Below are positions 33,388 through 41,680 of a stretch of 64,000 nucleotides of DNA, piece after piece. Position numbers and translations under genes: made by a program. How positions within the stretch are numbered: position 1 is the stretch's first letter; the number at the start of each line of letters is the position of its first letter. The stretch is taken from NCBI RefSeq assembly GCF_003614435.1, contig NZ_CP025547.1:62001-126000 (forward strand), read 5' to 3'. The notes beneath the pieces were generated by a model. It made no database searches. It saw only the letters and a list, made by a program, of their open reading frames with translations, and had not been told where the DNA came from. This stretch comes from Mycobacterium paragordonae. Lineage in GTDB: Bacteria > Actinomycetota > Actinomycetes > Mycobacteriales > Mycobacteriaceae.

Positions 33388-33512
33388 TTTGCGCCGCGCC
33401 TGTGCTCAGGTGGCTATTGGCGGGCGGTACAGGTAGGGCTTCCCCGCATCGGGGCACCTCGCTCCGAGGAACTGCACCCGGCATGAACAGCGCCGTAATG
33501 CCAGGATCTCGC

Positions 33513-35098
33513 TAGCTACTTCGACCTGAAAAAGGGTTGATGGCGACGGCTTCGTCGGTGGCAGTGACGGCGGGTGCTCGGTGCTGGCGGGAGTTTGTTG
33601 TCATGAGGCCAGGGCGCTGATCTTGACGAGGTTGTGGGCGAACACCCCGTGTCCGCACCAGGTCCTGGCTCCGGTGAGGGTGGTCAATTCCGTGCGGTTC
33701 CAGCTGTAGCTGCGTTTGAGGTGGTTGATGCGTCCTTCGCATCCGGTTCGCCATTTGATTTTGGCGCGGAACGCTTTTCGGTGTTCGAACTCGCGGCGAG
33801 CGGCACTCGGTTTACTGGCACGCGGAATCGCGACATGGCGGACTCCTTGCTCGTGCAGATCGTTTTCGACCGAGGCGTATCCGTAGCCGCGATCGGCGGT
33901 AACTGCCCTGGGGGCGTGGCCGGCGCGGCGAGTGATCCGGGCGATCGCTGGAGCCAACTGCGGGGCATCGGCGGGGTTTCCGATCTCGACGCTGTGGTCG
34001 AGGATGACTCCATCGGCGTTATCGACGACCTGGGCTTTGTAGCCGAACTCCACGGGCTTGCCCAGTCGTCCTTTGCGGATCGGGCGGGCATCGGGGTCGT
34101 GGAAACTGACCAGCCGGCTCGCCGAGTCCGGCATCACCCCGGTCAGGCGGCTACGGGCTTGGGTGACCACGCGTTGGGCCTTATCCATGATCGCGGCCAA
34201 GTCGTTGATCGCTCGAGATAGCCGAGCCCGGCGGACCCCGGTCGCGTTGCGCACAGCCCGGCGGGCATTGCGCCGCACCGCGGCCGCTTCCCGCATCGCC
34301 GATTCGGCGATGCCGGCCAACTCCCCGGTGATCCGCGCGACCACGGCTTGAGCTTCCTCACGGGCCACCGCACCGCGAAGCCGCAGTTTGGAGGCGATCG
34401 AGCGGGCCCGCTGGCCCGCTGAGCGGCTGCGGTCACGGGCATGGGTACGCACCGCCCCGCCAGCGTTGTGGATGCGGGTGATGGTGCGGGCGATCGTGGT
34501 CACCGCCTTGGCCAGGAGCCCCGAGTCGGTCGGATAGGCCACTGCGGCCTCAACCACGGTGGTGTCAGCACGCACCTTGTCAGTGCGCAACAGTTTGGCG
34601 TCGGCGGCCTTGGCCAACAAGGCCTCATTGAGGCCGGCCACTGCAGCGTCCCCACACCGAGTGGTCAGTTTCATCAGCGTGGTGGGGTGCGGCACACGCG
34701 TCCCGAACGGAATCCGGCAAAACCGTTGCCAGGAAATCGAATCGCCGACCTCACGGCACAACGCCTCAAAGCCCAGCCGGTAGCGGAACTTCAAGAACAT
34801 CATCCGCAGATAGGTCTCCATCGGAATCGACGGACGACCGATACGGGTGTCGAAGTACGGCGTGAACGGCGCGAAGAACACCGGATCATCTAGCAGCGCG
34901 TCTACCCGCCCCAACTCCCTCGGTAACACCAACAGCTCCGGCGGCAGGATTGCATCCCACAACGACAACTGGTCATTTACAGTTCTAAGCACGATGGCCT
35001 CGATCCCTTCTAGCCCAAGGGTTCGAGGCCATCATCTCGTCAAACAAAGCCCAATTCAGCCACCGCCACGCCCTGACTTTTTCAGGTCGAAGTAGCTA
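33513..35098. mobile_element. Insertion sequence with 22-bp terminal inverted repeats
   Basis: The ends match perfectly as inverted repeats: the left end is TAGCTACTTCGACCTGAAAA plus AG (33513-33534) and its reverse complement is at 35077-35098. About 1.59 kb with one transposase on the minus strand. The terminal TA on each side may be a 2-bp target duplication or part of the repeat. The IS appears intact. Confidence 0.85.
33601..34992 (-). CDS. DDE transposase (DUF772/IS4-superfamily, ISNCY- or IS1182-like)
   Basis: A 463-aa protein from the GTG at 34992. The N-terminal domain (GRPSIPMETYLRMMFLKFRY, RFCRIPFGTRVPHPTTLMKL) is the DUF772-type head of IS1182/IS5-like enzymes. The first Asp follows (KVRADTTVVEAAVAYPTDSG), then a long Arg-rich helical insertion, a second Asp region (ADRGYGYASVENDLHEQGVR), and the Glu helix region (GCEGRINHLKRSYSWNRTEL). 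All catalytic regions are present, so the enzyme is probably active. The exact IS family needs a database. Confidence 0.85.
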   Translation of the reverse strand: MLRTVNDQLSLWDAILPPELLVLPRELGRVDALLDDPVFFAPFTPYFDTRIGRPSIPMETYLRMMFLKFRYRLGFEALCREVGDSISWQRFCRIPFGTRVPHPTTLMKLTTRCGDAAVAGLNEALLAKAADAKLLRTDKVRADTTVVEAAVAYPTDSGLLAKAVTTIARTITRIHNAGGAVRTHARDRSRSAGQRARSIASKLRLRGAVAREEAQAVVARITGELAGIAESAMREAAAVRRNARRAVRNATGVRRARLSRAINDLAAIMDKAQRVVTQARSRLTGVMPDSASRLVSFHDPDARPIRKGRLGKPVEFGYKAQVVDNADGVILDHSVEIGNPADAPQLAPAIARITRRAGHAPRAVTADRGYGYASVENDLHEQGVRHVAIPRASKPSAARREFEHRKAFRAKIKWRTGCEGRINHLKRSYSWNRTELTTLTGARTWCGHGVFAHNLVKISALAS

Positions 35099-35208
35099 CG
35101 GTGATGAACTCGGCCCCGACACGACGGTGTCGCGTGGTGGGAATGCCCACGTCGCCATCGCCGTCGGCGGGCGGGAACGCAGAGGGTGGCACGGGTCGAC
35201 TCCTCGGA

Positions 35209-35876
35209 TCAGTTCAGCAGTTGCAGGCCGTCGGCCAGGGAGGCGAAGCGGCCGTGTTCTTGGCCGTTGGTGTGGTTTTTTCGCCGAGCCAGATGCCGAT
35301 GATGTCGGCGGATCCGGTTGCGGTGGTGAGCCAGACGGGGCCGCCGGAGTCGCCGGGGATGCTGGCCGGCATGCCGGTGGTGAGGTATTGGTTCTTGCCG
35401 GCGTAGCCGGTGATGGCTCCGCAGTGTTGGCCGCTGGAGACTCCGGTGCGGCAGACTTGCTGGCCTTTTTCGGGTTGGGGGTGACGGTTGGTGGTGGGGG
35501 TGTCGCCGATGTAGGCCAGCGGCAGCGATCGGATACCGAAATCGATCAGGCCGTAGTCGGGGCCGCCCTGGTAGGGCGGCTCGACGATGGCGCGGGTGAA
35601 GTCTCCGGTCAACCCGGTGCGGGTGGCGCGGGCGTAGCCCGCGGTTTTGCCTCGGCAGTGCCCGGCGGTGACGGCGTAGGTGTGCAGGTCGTGGCCGGTG
35701 TAGACGTAGCCGATGGTGCAGAACATGGTGACATCGGCGGTGGGACTGAGGTATTCGATGCGGTCGCCGGGGCTGACCGTGGGTATGTCGGCGGAGGCCA
35801 GTGGTGGTCCGGCTACAGCCAGGACAGCCAGGACAAGCGCAGTCGCGGCCGCGCGGGCTGGGCTGGTGATGTGCAT
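35209..35876 (-). CDS. Secreted trypsin-like serine protease, C-terminal frameshift
   Basis: Starts at the ATG at 35876 with a signal peptide (SPARAAATALVLAVLAVAGP, cleavage near ASA-DIP). Catalytic residues of an S1/streptogrisin-type protease are visible: His in YAVTAGHC, Asp in GPDYGLIDFG, Ser in PGDSGGPV, and paired Cys. After GIWLGEK the literal frame ends in TACNC at 35214. One extra A in a run of six (35276-35281) would give NHTNGQEHGRFASLADGLQL and the stop at 35209, a more typical C-terminus. The frameshift may be a mutation, a sequence error or slippage. Last in the primase operon. Confidence 0.68.
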
Positions 35877-35882
35877 GGGTGG

Positions 35883-36068
35883 CTACCTCGTCGAGGAGTG
35901 GGGGCGGTGGGGGCGGAGGTGTCGTTCGGAGCGCAGCTGGGCGCGTGCCCACAGGCCGTCGATCCACGCGCGGGCGGTGTGGGCGGCCGGGCCGCCGGTG
36001 CGGCCTGCGGCCGCGGTGATGGCGGTGGTGACTTGTGAGGTGACCAGGGTGTCGATGCCGGTATTCAT
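35883..36068 (-). CDS. Small hypothetical protein (61 aa)
   Basis: The ATG at 36068 overlaps the primase stop by 4 bp and the stop is 6 bp before the protease start, so it is embedded in the operon. It begins MNTGIDTLVTSQVTTAITAA and ends Arg/His-rich. No motif recognised. The tight spacing on both sides is the main evidence. Confidence 0.5.
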   Translation of the reverse strand: MNTGIDTLVTSQVTTAITAAAGRTGGPAAHTARAWIDGLWARAQLRSERHLRPHRPHSSTR

Positions 36069-37315
36069 GCGGACTCCTGCAGGCAGGGCTCGGCGGTGAC
36101 GCTGCGCCGGTAGTCGGCGGCGGCGCGGGTGCGCAGTGCGGTGACGGTACGCAGGGCCGTCTCAGCAGTTGCTGAACGTTTGTGGCGCACGATCTTGGTC
36201 AGCTGCTGGTGTTGGTGGTGCACGGCGCGCAGCTGGCGGGCGGCTTCGGCCAGCCAGCGGCGGTGGGTGTGCGCTTGGGCGACGGTGGCGCGTGCTTCGG
36301 CCAGCGCGGTCGCGCATTGGGCGGCGGCTTCGGCGGCGGTGGCGGCCAGGGCAAGGGCATGCAGTTCGTCGAGGCTGACCACGGTGAGCCCGCCGAAGGG
36401 TTCGCCCGGTTGCCACAGGCCGGCGGCGAGGTGATCGGTGATGTCGGATTTGTCGGCCTGCAGCGCTGCGAGCACGATGACAACCTGCGCGGCGCGTCGG
36501 CGCAGCCGGGTGTGCAGGTCCAGGGCGCGCCGGTAGCCGGCCAGATCCCGGTCGGCGGCGATCACCACCTTCAGGCCGTCGAAGTGCGCGAGCAGGTCGT
36601 CGGTGAAGTTGGCGGCACCTTGGGCGTTGGTGGTGGCCAGACGGCCTGCGCCGGTGAGGGTGTCGGCGTCTTTCTCGCCTTCGGCGATCCAAATCCACTG
36701 GTCGGTGGCGGCGGCGGTGCCGATCGCGCTACTGCGGTAAAGCACGGGGGTGAATCCTTCGGGTTTGCGGTACACCCAGCGGCGGCCGTCGCGGTAGCGT
36801 TGCTGAAATCGTTTGTGCCGGTTGCCGGTGCAACCGCATTCTTGGCGCAGCACTTGCTGGTGGGGCAGTCCGCGGTCGGTGGTGTAGGTGTAGACGCGCA
36901 CCGTTGTCCACTGGTGGTCGACGGGCTCGGCGGTTCGGGTGATCCGCGCGGGCAGCGGACCCGAGACGAGCGCGGGTCGCACAGCGGCGCTGCGCCGCTG
37001 CGGCGTGGGGTGATTGGTGGGAGCCGGTGCGGGGGCGTCGAACAACTCGGCTACTCGCAATCCGAGGGCTGCGGCGAGGTCGGCAATGCTGGCCTGGCAG
37101 CTAAAGCAGTGCATCAGCACCGCACCCCCCTGGTCGCCGCGCCCGGTGGGCCGCCAGGTGACCGACAGCGACGGGCTGTGGTCGGTGTGTAGCGGGCAAC
37201 TTGCCATAAAGGCATCGGTCCCACGGGGGCAGATGTGGTGACCGGCGGCCTCGAACGCCTGGTAGACGTGCTCGAATGCATCACGCGGCCGCCAGGTGTG
37301 GTGTGCGGAGCTCAT
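36065..37315 (-). CDS. DnaG-type plasmid primase with zinc finger and Toprim domain
   Basis: A 416-aa protein from the ATG at 37315, overlapping the upstream stop by 4 bp. Residues ~30-75 hold a CHC2-like zinc finger (CPLHTDHSPSLSV then HCFSCQASIADLAAALG). A Toprim domain follows (WIAEGEKDADTLTGAG with its Glu, about 225; VVIAADRDLAGYRRALDLHT with the DxD-like acidic pair, about 262). The C-terminal 110 residues are a coiled, Ala-rich helix. Short DnaG/gp4-like primases of this type serve plasmid or phage replication. No helicase domain is attached. Confidence 0.78.
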   Translation of the reverse strand: MSSAHHTWRPRDAFEHVYQAFEAAGHHICPRGTDAFMASCPLHTDHSPSLSVTWRPTGRGDQGGAVLMHCFSCQASIADLAAALGLRVAELFDAPAPAPTNHPTPQRRSAAVRPALVSGPLPARITRTAEPVDHQWTTVRVYTYTTDRGLPHQQVLRQECGCTGNRHKRFQQRYRDGRRWVYRKPEGFTPVLYRSSAIGTAAATDQWIWIAEGEKDADTLTGAGRLATTNAQGAANFTDDLLAHFDGLKVVIAADRDLAGYRRALDLHTRLRRRAAQVVIVLAALQADKSDITDHLAAGLWQPGEPFGGLTVVSLDELHALALAATAAEAAAQCATALAEARATVAQAHTHRRWLAEAARQLRAVHHQHQQLTKIVRHKRSATAETALRTVTALRTRAAADYRRSVTAEPCLQESA

Positions 37316-37608
37316 CGCGGGACCCCGTTGTCGATGACGGCATGCACGACGGCGTAGGTGGCGCGAGCGTTGCGGATGGTTTCGTCCAGGAACGCGGCGA
37401 CGTCGCGGCCGTCACGGCCGTCGATGAAGTCGGCGTCGTAGACAGTGTTGCCGCACAACCGATCCAGGGTGTCGGCCGCGCTTTGCAGGGATTCGATGCC
37501 GGCCGCGATGTGGGCCAGCAGTTGAGCGCGGGTTTCACCGATGCGTTCGAGATGGTCGAGTTCACCGATGTCGTGCAGGTCGTGGTCCAGGGCGGCGAAA
37601 GTGTGCAT
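37312..37608 (-). CDS. Small hypothetical protein, paralogue of the 32584-32925 gene
   Basis: A 98-aa protein from the ATG at 37608 (MHTFAALDHDLHDIGELDHL) with AAAGGACA upstream. The second half (VYDADFIDGRDGRDVAAFLD, then RNARATYAVVHAVID) matches the paralogue at 32584-32925. It overlaps the primase start by 4 bp and lies 28 bp downstream of nrdH, so before the transposon insertion the order was nrdH, this gene, primase, small protein, protease. Confidence 0.62.
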   Translation of the reverse strand: MHTFAALDHDLHDIGELDHLERIGETRAQLLAHIAAGIESLQSAADTLDRLCGNTVYDADFIDGRDGRDVAAFLDETIRNARATYAVVHAVIDNGVPR

Positions 37609-37636
37609 GGCAGTTGTCCTTTCGATGGAAGGCGGC

Positions 37637-37795
37637 CTAGGCAGCCAGCGCCTTGATGCGGTCCGGGCGGAAGCCCCCCCAGTGCGTGTCCTCGGCGACC
37701 ACCACGGGTGCTTGCAGGTAGCCCAGCGCCATCACGTAGTCGCGGGCCTCGGCGTCGGTGGTGATGTCGATTGTCTGGTAGTGCACGCCTGCTTT
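37637..37795 (-). pseudogene. nrdH: nrdH, 3' part, cut off by transposon insertion
   Basis: The frame reads KAGVHYQTIDITTDAEARDY, then VMALGYLQAPVVVAEDTHWG and ends FRPDRIKALAA, the C-terminal two thirds of an NrdH glutaredoxin-like protein (electron donor for ribonucleotide reductase). It lacks the CxxC active site, which lies 5.1 kb away at 42911-42983. No start or ribosome site remains in the proper place. Joined at the shared AAAG, the two parts give a normal 75-aa protein. Confidence 0.88.
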
Positions 37796-38067
37796 GTTTA
37801 TCTGATCCCTGACGGGCCATAGGGAGGCAAGAAACCCTGTGATCATTGTGTTTGTGTGGTGCGGCATGGATGAAGAAGTTGAGGCACCTATGGCATGTGG
37901 CCGTGAGTGGGCCGCTGCGCGGACGGACCGCGAGGACAGAAATTTGTGACAAAGCCCTCGCGCTGGATGGCTGATGTTCTTTACTGACTGGTAGGCCCCT
38001 CGTATCTGTTGCCGACGCGCCCGAAGGGGCAAGGGTGCTCGGGGTGCTCGTGGTCGGAGGGAATCGA

Positions 38068-38517
38068 ATGGGTAGCGATGGTCGCTCATCGGCCGACCCC
38101 AGCAACGATGTGCGTGTGGAGCGAAGGCGTCCCAGGCAGGCTGACCAATCGCCTGCTGACACGCTCCGCGAGCTGCCCGCCCTGGTGGTACTTGAGCGGA
38201 TACCGATCCCAGTGCTTGCCATCGGGCCGGACGGCATGATCGTGTTCGTCAACTCGGCGTTCGCGACCATGCTCGGTCACACGCAAGACGCGCTTGTGGG
38301 TCTGGAATTCCACAGCATTTTCTACAACCTGCCCAACATTCAGCCGGTAGTCACGGTGATGCGCGCGTATGCAAATGAACTTGTCGAGCTGGTTCATCGC
38401 GACGGGTTCATCGTGCAGGCGAGCATGAGCAAGTCCGCAATGGCGCGCCACGACGATGAAGTGGTCCTGGCGACCTTTCACGACCTCACCGACCAGTTGT
38501 GGGACGACGGACAGTAA
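38068..38517 (+). CDS. PAS-domain protein, cargo of the Tn554-like element
   Basis: A 149-aa protein from the ATG at 38068, chosen because GGAGGGAAT lies directly upstream. Residues ~35-145 form a single PAS domain: LERIPIPVLAIGPDGMIVFV, NSAFATMLGHTQDALVGLEF, and a C-terminal strand ATFHDLTDQLW. There is no output domain, so it would act as a small sensor or partner protein. It is transcribed opposite to the tnp genes. Ligand unknown. Confidence 0.72.
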   Translation: MGSDGRSSADPSNDVRVERRRPRQADQSPADTLRELPALVVLERIPIPVLAIGPDGMIVFVNSAFATMLGHTQDALVGLEFHSIFYNLPNIQPVVTVMRAYANELVELVHRDGFIVQASMSKSAMARHDDEVVLATFHDLTDQLWDDGQ

Positions 38518-38606
38518 CGGGGCTGATCCGTCGTGGCCTTCGCCTGCCAGAGGACTCGTTTGCAGGCCTGGCCCGTGCGATTGCCGGGTTTGTGTCTGCG
38601 GGATGT

Positions 38607-39185
38607 TCATGTTGTTTCCATTTGGTCGGTGGTGTCGCGGATCATTTGTCGCAGGCTGGATCTGACGGCGATGAGGTCGTCTTGTGCCTCGGTGAGTTGG
38701 TCGCGCAGCTTGAAGTTGTTTTCGGCCAGTTCGGCGTTCGCGTTGTGAAGTTCCTGGTTGGCCTGTAGTAGTTCCTCGATTCGCAGGCGTAGGTGGGTGG
38801 TGTTTTGGTCGTCGAGTTGGTGGCCGAGTTGTTCGCGTAGGGCTTGGGTGAGTCGGGTGATCTCGCCGCGTAGGGCACGGTTGTCTTGGCGGATGAGTTC
38901 GAGGTCGGTTCGCAGGCTGGCCTCGCTGGCGCGGGTGCCGGCCAGTTGTTGCCTGTGCGGTTGTGCGGCTTGGTAGTCGCGGCCGGCTTGGATGTATTCG
39001 CGGACGCCGTCGGCGTAGACCAGCCAGGTTGATACTTTTGCTGCTCGTGCGATTAGGGCGAACGTGATGGGCGTTTCGGTTTGTTTGATTTCGTCGACGG
39101 CGGCGAAGACGCGGGCTCGTTTTTGGTGAGAGTCCCGTTGGCGGGCTTCTTTGAGGACGCCGGCGGGTGTGCGGGGTGCGGTCAT
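38607..39185 (-). CDS. tnpC: Transposase accessory protein TnpC-like (DUF6262 type)
   Basis: A 192-aa protein from the ATG at 39185, overlapping the tnpB stop by 4 bp. An N-terminal basic helix-turn-helix-like region (VFAAVDEIKQTETPITFALI, ARAAKVSTWLVYADGVREYI) is followed by a ~110-residue coiled coil (LRTDLELIRQDNRALRGEIT to DLIAVRSSLRQMIRD). This is the layout of TnpC in Tn554-family transposons, which influences efficiency and orientation of insertion. Confidence 0.8.
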   Translation of the reverse strand: MTAPRTPAGVLKEARQRDSHQKRARVFAAVDEIKQTETPITFALIARAAKVSTWLVYADGVREYIQAGRDYQAAQPHRQQLAGTRASEASLRTDLELIRQDNRALRGEITRLTQALREQLGHQLDDQNTTHLRLRIEELLQANQELHNANAELAENNFKLRDQLTEAQDDLIAVRSSLRQMIRDTTDQMETT

Positions 39186-41680
39186 CGGGTGCTCCTGTCG
39201 ACGACGGTTAGGGGGATGGATGGGCTGGTTCGTGCTGCCCGGGCTTTGCGCAGGGTCGCTGAAGCGTCATCGACCCGTTGACGCTGTTCGGGGTCAAGGG
39301 AATCCAGCTGGGCGCGCATGGCGGTGATCACGGTCTCGAATTGGTCGATTTCGGCGGTGAGGTTGTCGACGACGAAGTCAGCGGCTTCGATGGCTCGTGC
39401 GGTTTCCCGATTGGCCTTCAGTGCTCGGGTGTGGTCCTCGATCGCTGGGATGTAGGACGGGTCGGGCCGGTAGAAGCCGCAACCGGAGCATTGGAATCGG
39501 ATCGGGCAAGCCTGGCCTCCAGCTTTGACGTTGGACGGCTCGATGCAATTGCCGTAGGGCACTGCCACTGACCGCAGTTCGTAGCCTCGTCGTGAGGATG
39601 GCTTGTTGCCGCCGAGTCGATCAACGGTCAGGGACGCGATGGTGGCGACCGCTTCGCGTTTGCGGCGCAGGGAGATGTCGTAGTAGCCCATCGTGGTCGC
39701 AATGTGTTTGTGGTCCATCAGATCCCGTAGAACGTCAACGGGGACGCCGGCGTCGGCGTGACGTTGGGCGTAGCTGTGCCGAAACAGGTACGGGTAAACC
39801 GATATGCCTTCGAGTGGACGTGTCTGACCGGTGGGGTCGGCGATGTTGTCGTTGATCCAGCTGACCCAGCTGCGCAGCGCGTCACCGACGGTTTGGGTGC
39901 GTAAGTGTGGAATCGGCGCGTGGGATGTGCGTGCGGGAAACAGGTAGTCGGCGCTTGGTAGGGCGATATAGGCGCCGGAACGGATCTGTTGCCAGGCGCG
40001 GATTTCCGCGGCGGTCTGTTGGGTGATCGGCAGCCGGCGGCCCATCCTCTTGCCTTTGGTGTTGTCCCAGAGCAGTTCGGGCTCGGATCCCTCGACGAGG
40101 CAATCGGCACGCAGTTGGCAGACTTCTCCGGGCCGGCGGCCGGTGTCTCGCAGCAGGACGTAGACGCAGCGGAACATCCGGCTGACCTGCTCGTCGGTCA
40201 GGCTGCTGTGGAGTCTGCCGCGGGCCAGCGCATCGAGGTTGTCGTCGAGCAGCCTGATGACGTGCTCGGGTAATCCCTGTCGCGCGCGCTCTTCGTTCGG
40301 TGATTCGGTATCGGTGATGGAGTGGTGGCGTTGGCGGATGAACCCGCTGGGCAGATCGCGCAGCGGGCCGATGGCGCGGCCGTAGTCGAGTAGGTCGCTG
40401 AATCGGCTGAACAGGATCCGTCGGGTCTGGACGGTCAGTGGTGCGCCGTCGAGGCGTCGTAAGGTGCGAAATGATTCGACGACGGCGTCCATGTCTGTCA
40501 CCTGCAGCGCGGTCAGGTCCTCGCCCCCACCGGGTCGCGTGGCCAGGCCGGCGGAGGCGGCCGCGGCGGCTCGAATGGTTTCGACGATGACGTAGGTGGG
40601 GATGCGGCCGATCTCGGCTTGGGCCCATCGACGGGTCACGTCGTTGAGCCAGCTCACGGTGATTGGGGTGAAGTCCAGTGCGCCCTTGCGTCGGCGGCTG
40701 CCGCCATGCCTGGCGGGATCGTAGGTCAGGCCGAGGGTGACCAGATCCCAAACCTGCCGATCGGTGTGAGCTCGTCCGCTCACTTGCTCGTAGGCATCGT
40801 GCAAGGTGCGGCCGAACTCGAACAGGTGAGCACCGGCGTTGGCGTTTCGGACCTGCCGGGTCTGCAGCCGTTCAAACTTCGTGGTTCCGAATATCGTTGC
40901 CAGGCTTGGTGTCTGACCCAGCGTGACAACCACAGTGCGCATCGCGTTCGGGTCGATTCGTCCATTGCGAGCGTCGCGCTGCTGCAGGGCGTAGAGAAGT
41001 TCCCACCGCATCTGATCAGCAAGGGGGACGAGGGAGAACATGTTGGCGGCAAGATGTGGCGTTTGGGTGCTGGCCCACTGCTTGATGGAGGACCGGCTGC
41101 CGCTGCTTCGATACCGGTTACGGTGCAAGGTGCAAATCCCTGTAGTGCAGGACGATTCCAGCTCGCAGCCCACGACCAGACACTCCGGCAGCGCATCGTG
41201 GGGCATGGCGACCGTGGTGGCCCAGTGCCTGAGGCTGGGCGAGCGCCTGCTGCGTTTGTAGACGTGCCAGCGAACCTGGTGGTCTTCACAGAGCCCCTTG
41301 GCAAGCGGCATCCGTGCGCAGCGGACACCGTCGCGGCATACCAGGCACGTGCCGGGCCGGCGCTCACCGGGCCGGTGCTTGCGCGCCGGGGGCACGTAGG
41401 TGGCCGAAAAGGCTTCCAGCGGCAACCCTGACGCCATATGCGCCAGCCGGCACTGCCGGCACATACCCGAACTGCGAAGGGCGATCCCGCAAGCACTGCA
41501 CGGCCTGGTAACGGTCTGCGGATGGCTCAGATCGCCGATGAACAACCACATCGAGTGATCCCACTCCCGGGGGCGCCACCTGACGTCAGTGTTACGGCGT
41601 AACCAGGTCATCCAGTCAACCGCGGGCGACGGCTGGTCAGGAGATTCGACGGAAACCTGCTGTGCTGTCGATGCGATCAT
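39182..41680 (-). CDS. tnpB: Tn554-family tyrosine recombinase TnpB-like
   Basis: An 832-aa protein from the ATG at 41680 (MIASTAQQVSVESPDQPSPA), overlapping the tnpA stop (ATGA). The N-terminal part has several Cys pairs (CSACGIAL, CRQCRLAHM, CLVCRDGVRC), like zinc knuckles. The catalytic half has Arg in LLRDTGRRPGEVCQLRADCL, His-x-x-Arg region LFRHSYAQRHADAGVPVDVL, and Tyr in HIATTMGYYDISLRRKR. A C-terminal Cys cluster (CIEPSN..., CPIRFQCSGCGFYRPDP) is typical of TnpB. Larger than Tn554 TnpB (about 630 aa) because of the N-terminal extension. Confidence 0.84.
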   Translation of the reverse strand: MIASTAQQVSVESPDQPSPAVDWMTWLRRNTDVRWRPREWDHSMWLFIGDLSHPQTVTRPCSACGIALRSSGMCRQCRLAHMASGLPLEAFSATYVPPARKHRPGERRPGTCLVCRDGVRCARMPLAKGLCEDHQVRWHVYKRSRRSPSLRHWATTVAMPHDALPECLVVGCELESSCTTGICTLHRNRYRSSGSRSSIKQWASTQTPHLAANMFSLVPLADQMRWELLYALQQRDARNGRIDPNAMRTVVVTLGQTPSLATIFGTTKFERLQTRQVRNANAGAHLFEFGRTLHDAYEQVSGRAHTDRQVWDLVTLGLTYDPARHGGSRRRKGALDFTPITVSWLNDVTRRWAQAEIGRIPTYVIVETIRAAAAASAGLATRPGGGEDLTALQVTDMDAVVESFRTLRRLDGAPLTVQTRRILFSRFSDLLDYGRAIGPLRDLPSGFIRQRHHSITDTESPNEERARQGLPEHVIRLLDDNLDALARGRLHSSLTDEQVSRMFRCVYVLLRDTGRRPGEVCQLRADCLVEGSEPELLWDNTKGKRMGRRLPITQQTAAEIRAWQQIRSGAYIALPSADYLFPARTSHAPIPHLRTQTVGDALRSWVSWINDNIADPTGQTRPLEGISVYPYLFRHSYAQRHADAGVPVDVLRDLMDHKHIATTMGYYDISLRRKREAVATIASLTVDRLGGNKPSSRRGYELRSVAVPYGNCIEPSNVKAGGQACPIRFQCSGCGFYRPDPSYIPAIEDHTRALKANRETARAIEAADFVVDNLTAEIDQFETVITAMRAQLDSLDPEQRQRVDDASATLRKARAARTSPSIPLTVVDRSTR

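Noticed and set aside
36182..37192. 336-codon plus-strand frame opposite the primase
   Set aside because: Antisense composition, no motif; the primase zinc finger and Toprim motifs are on the other strand.
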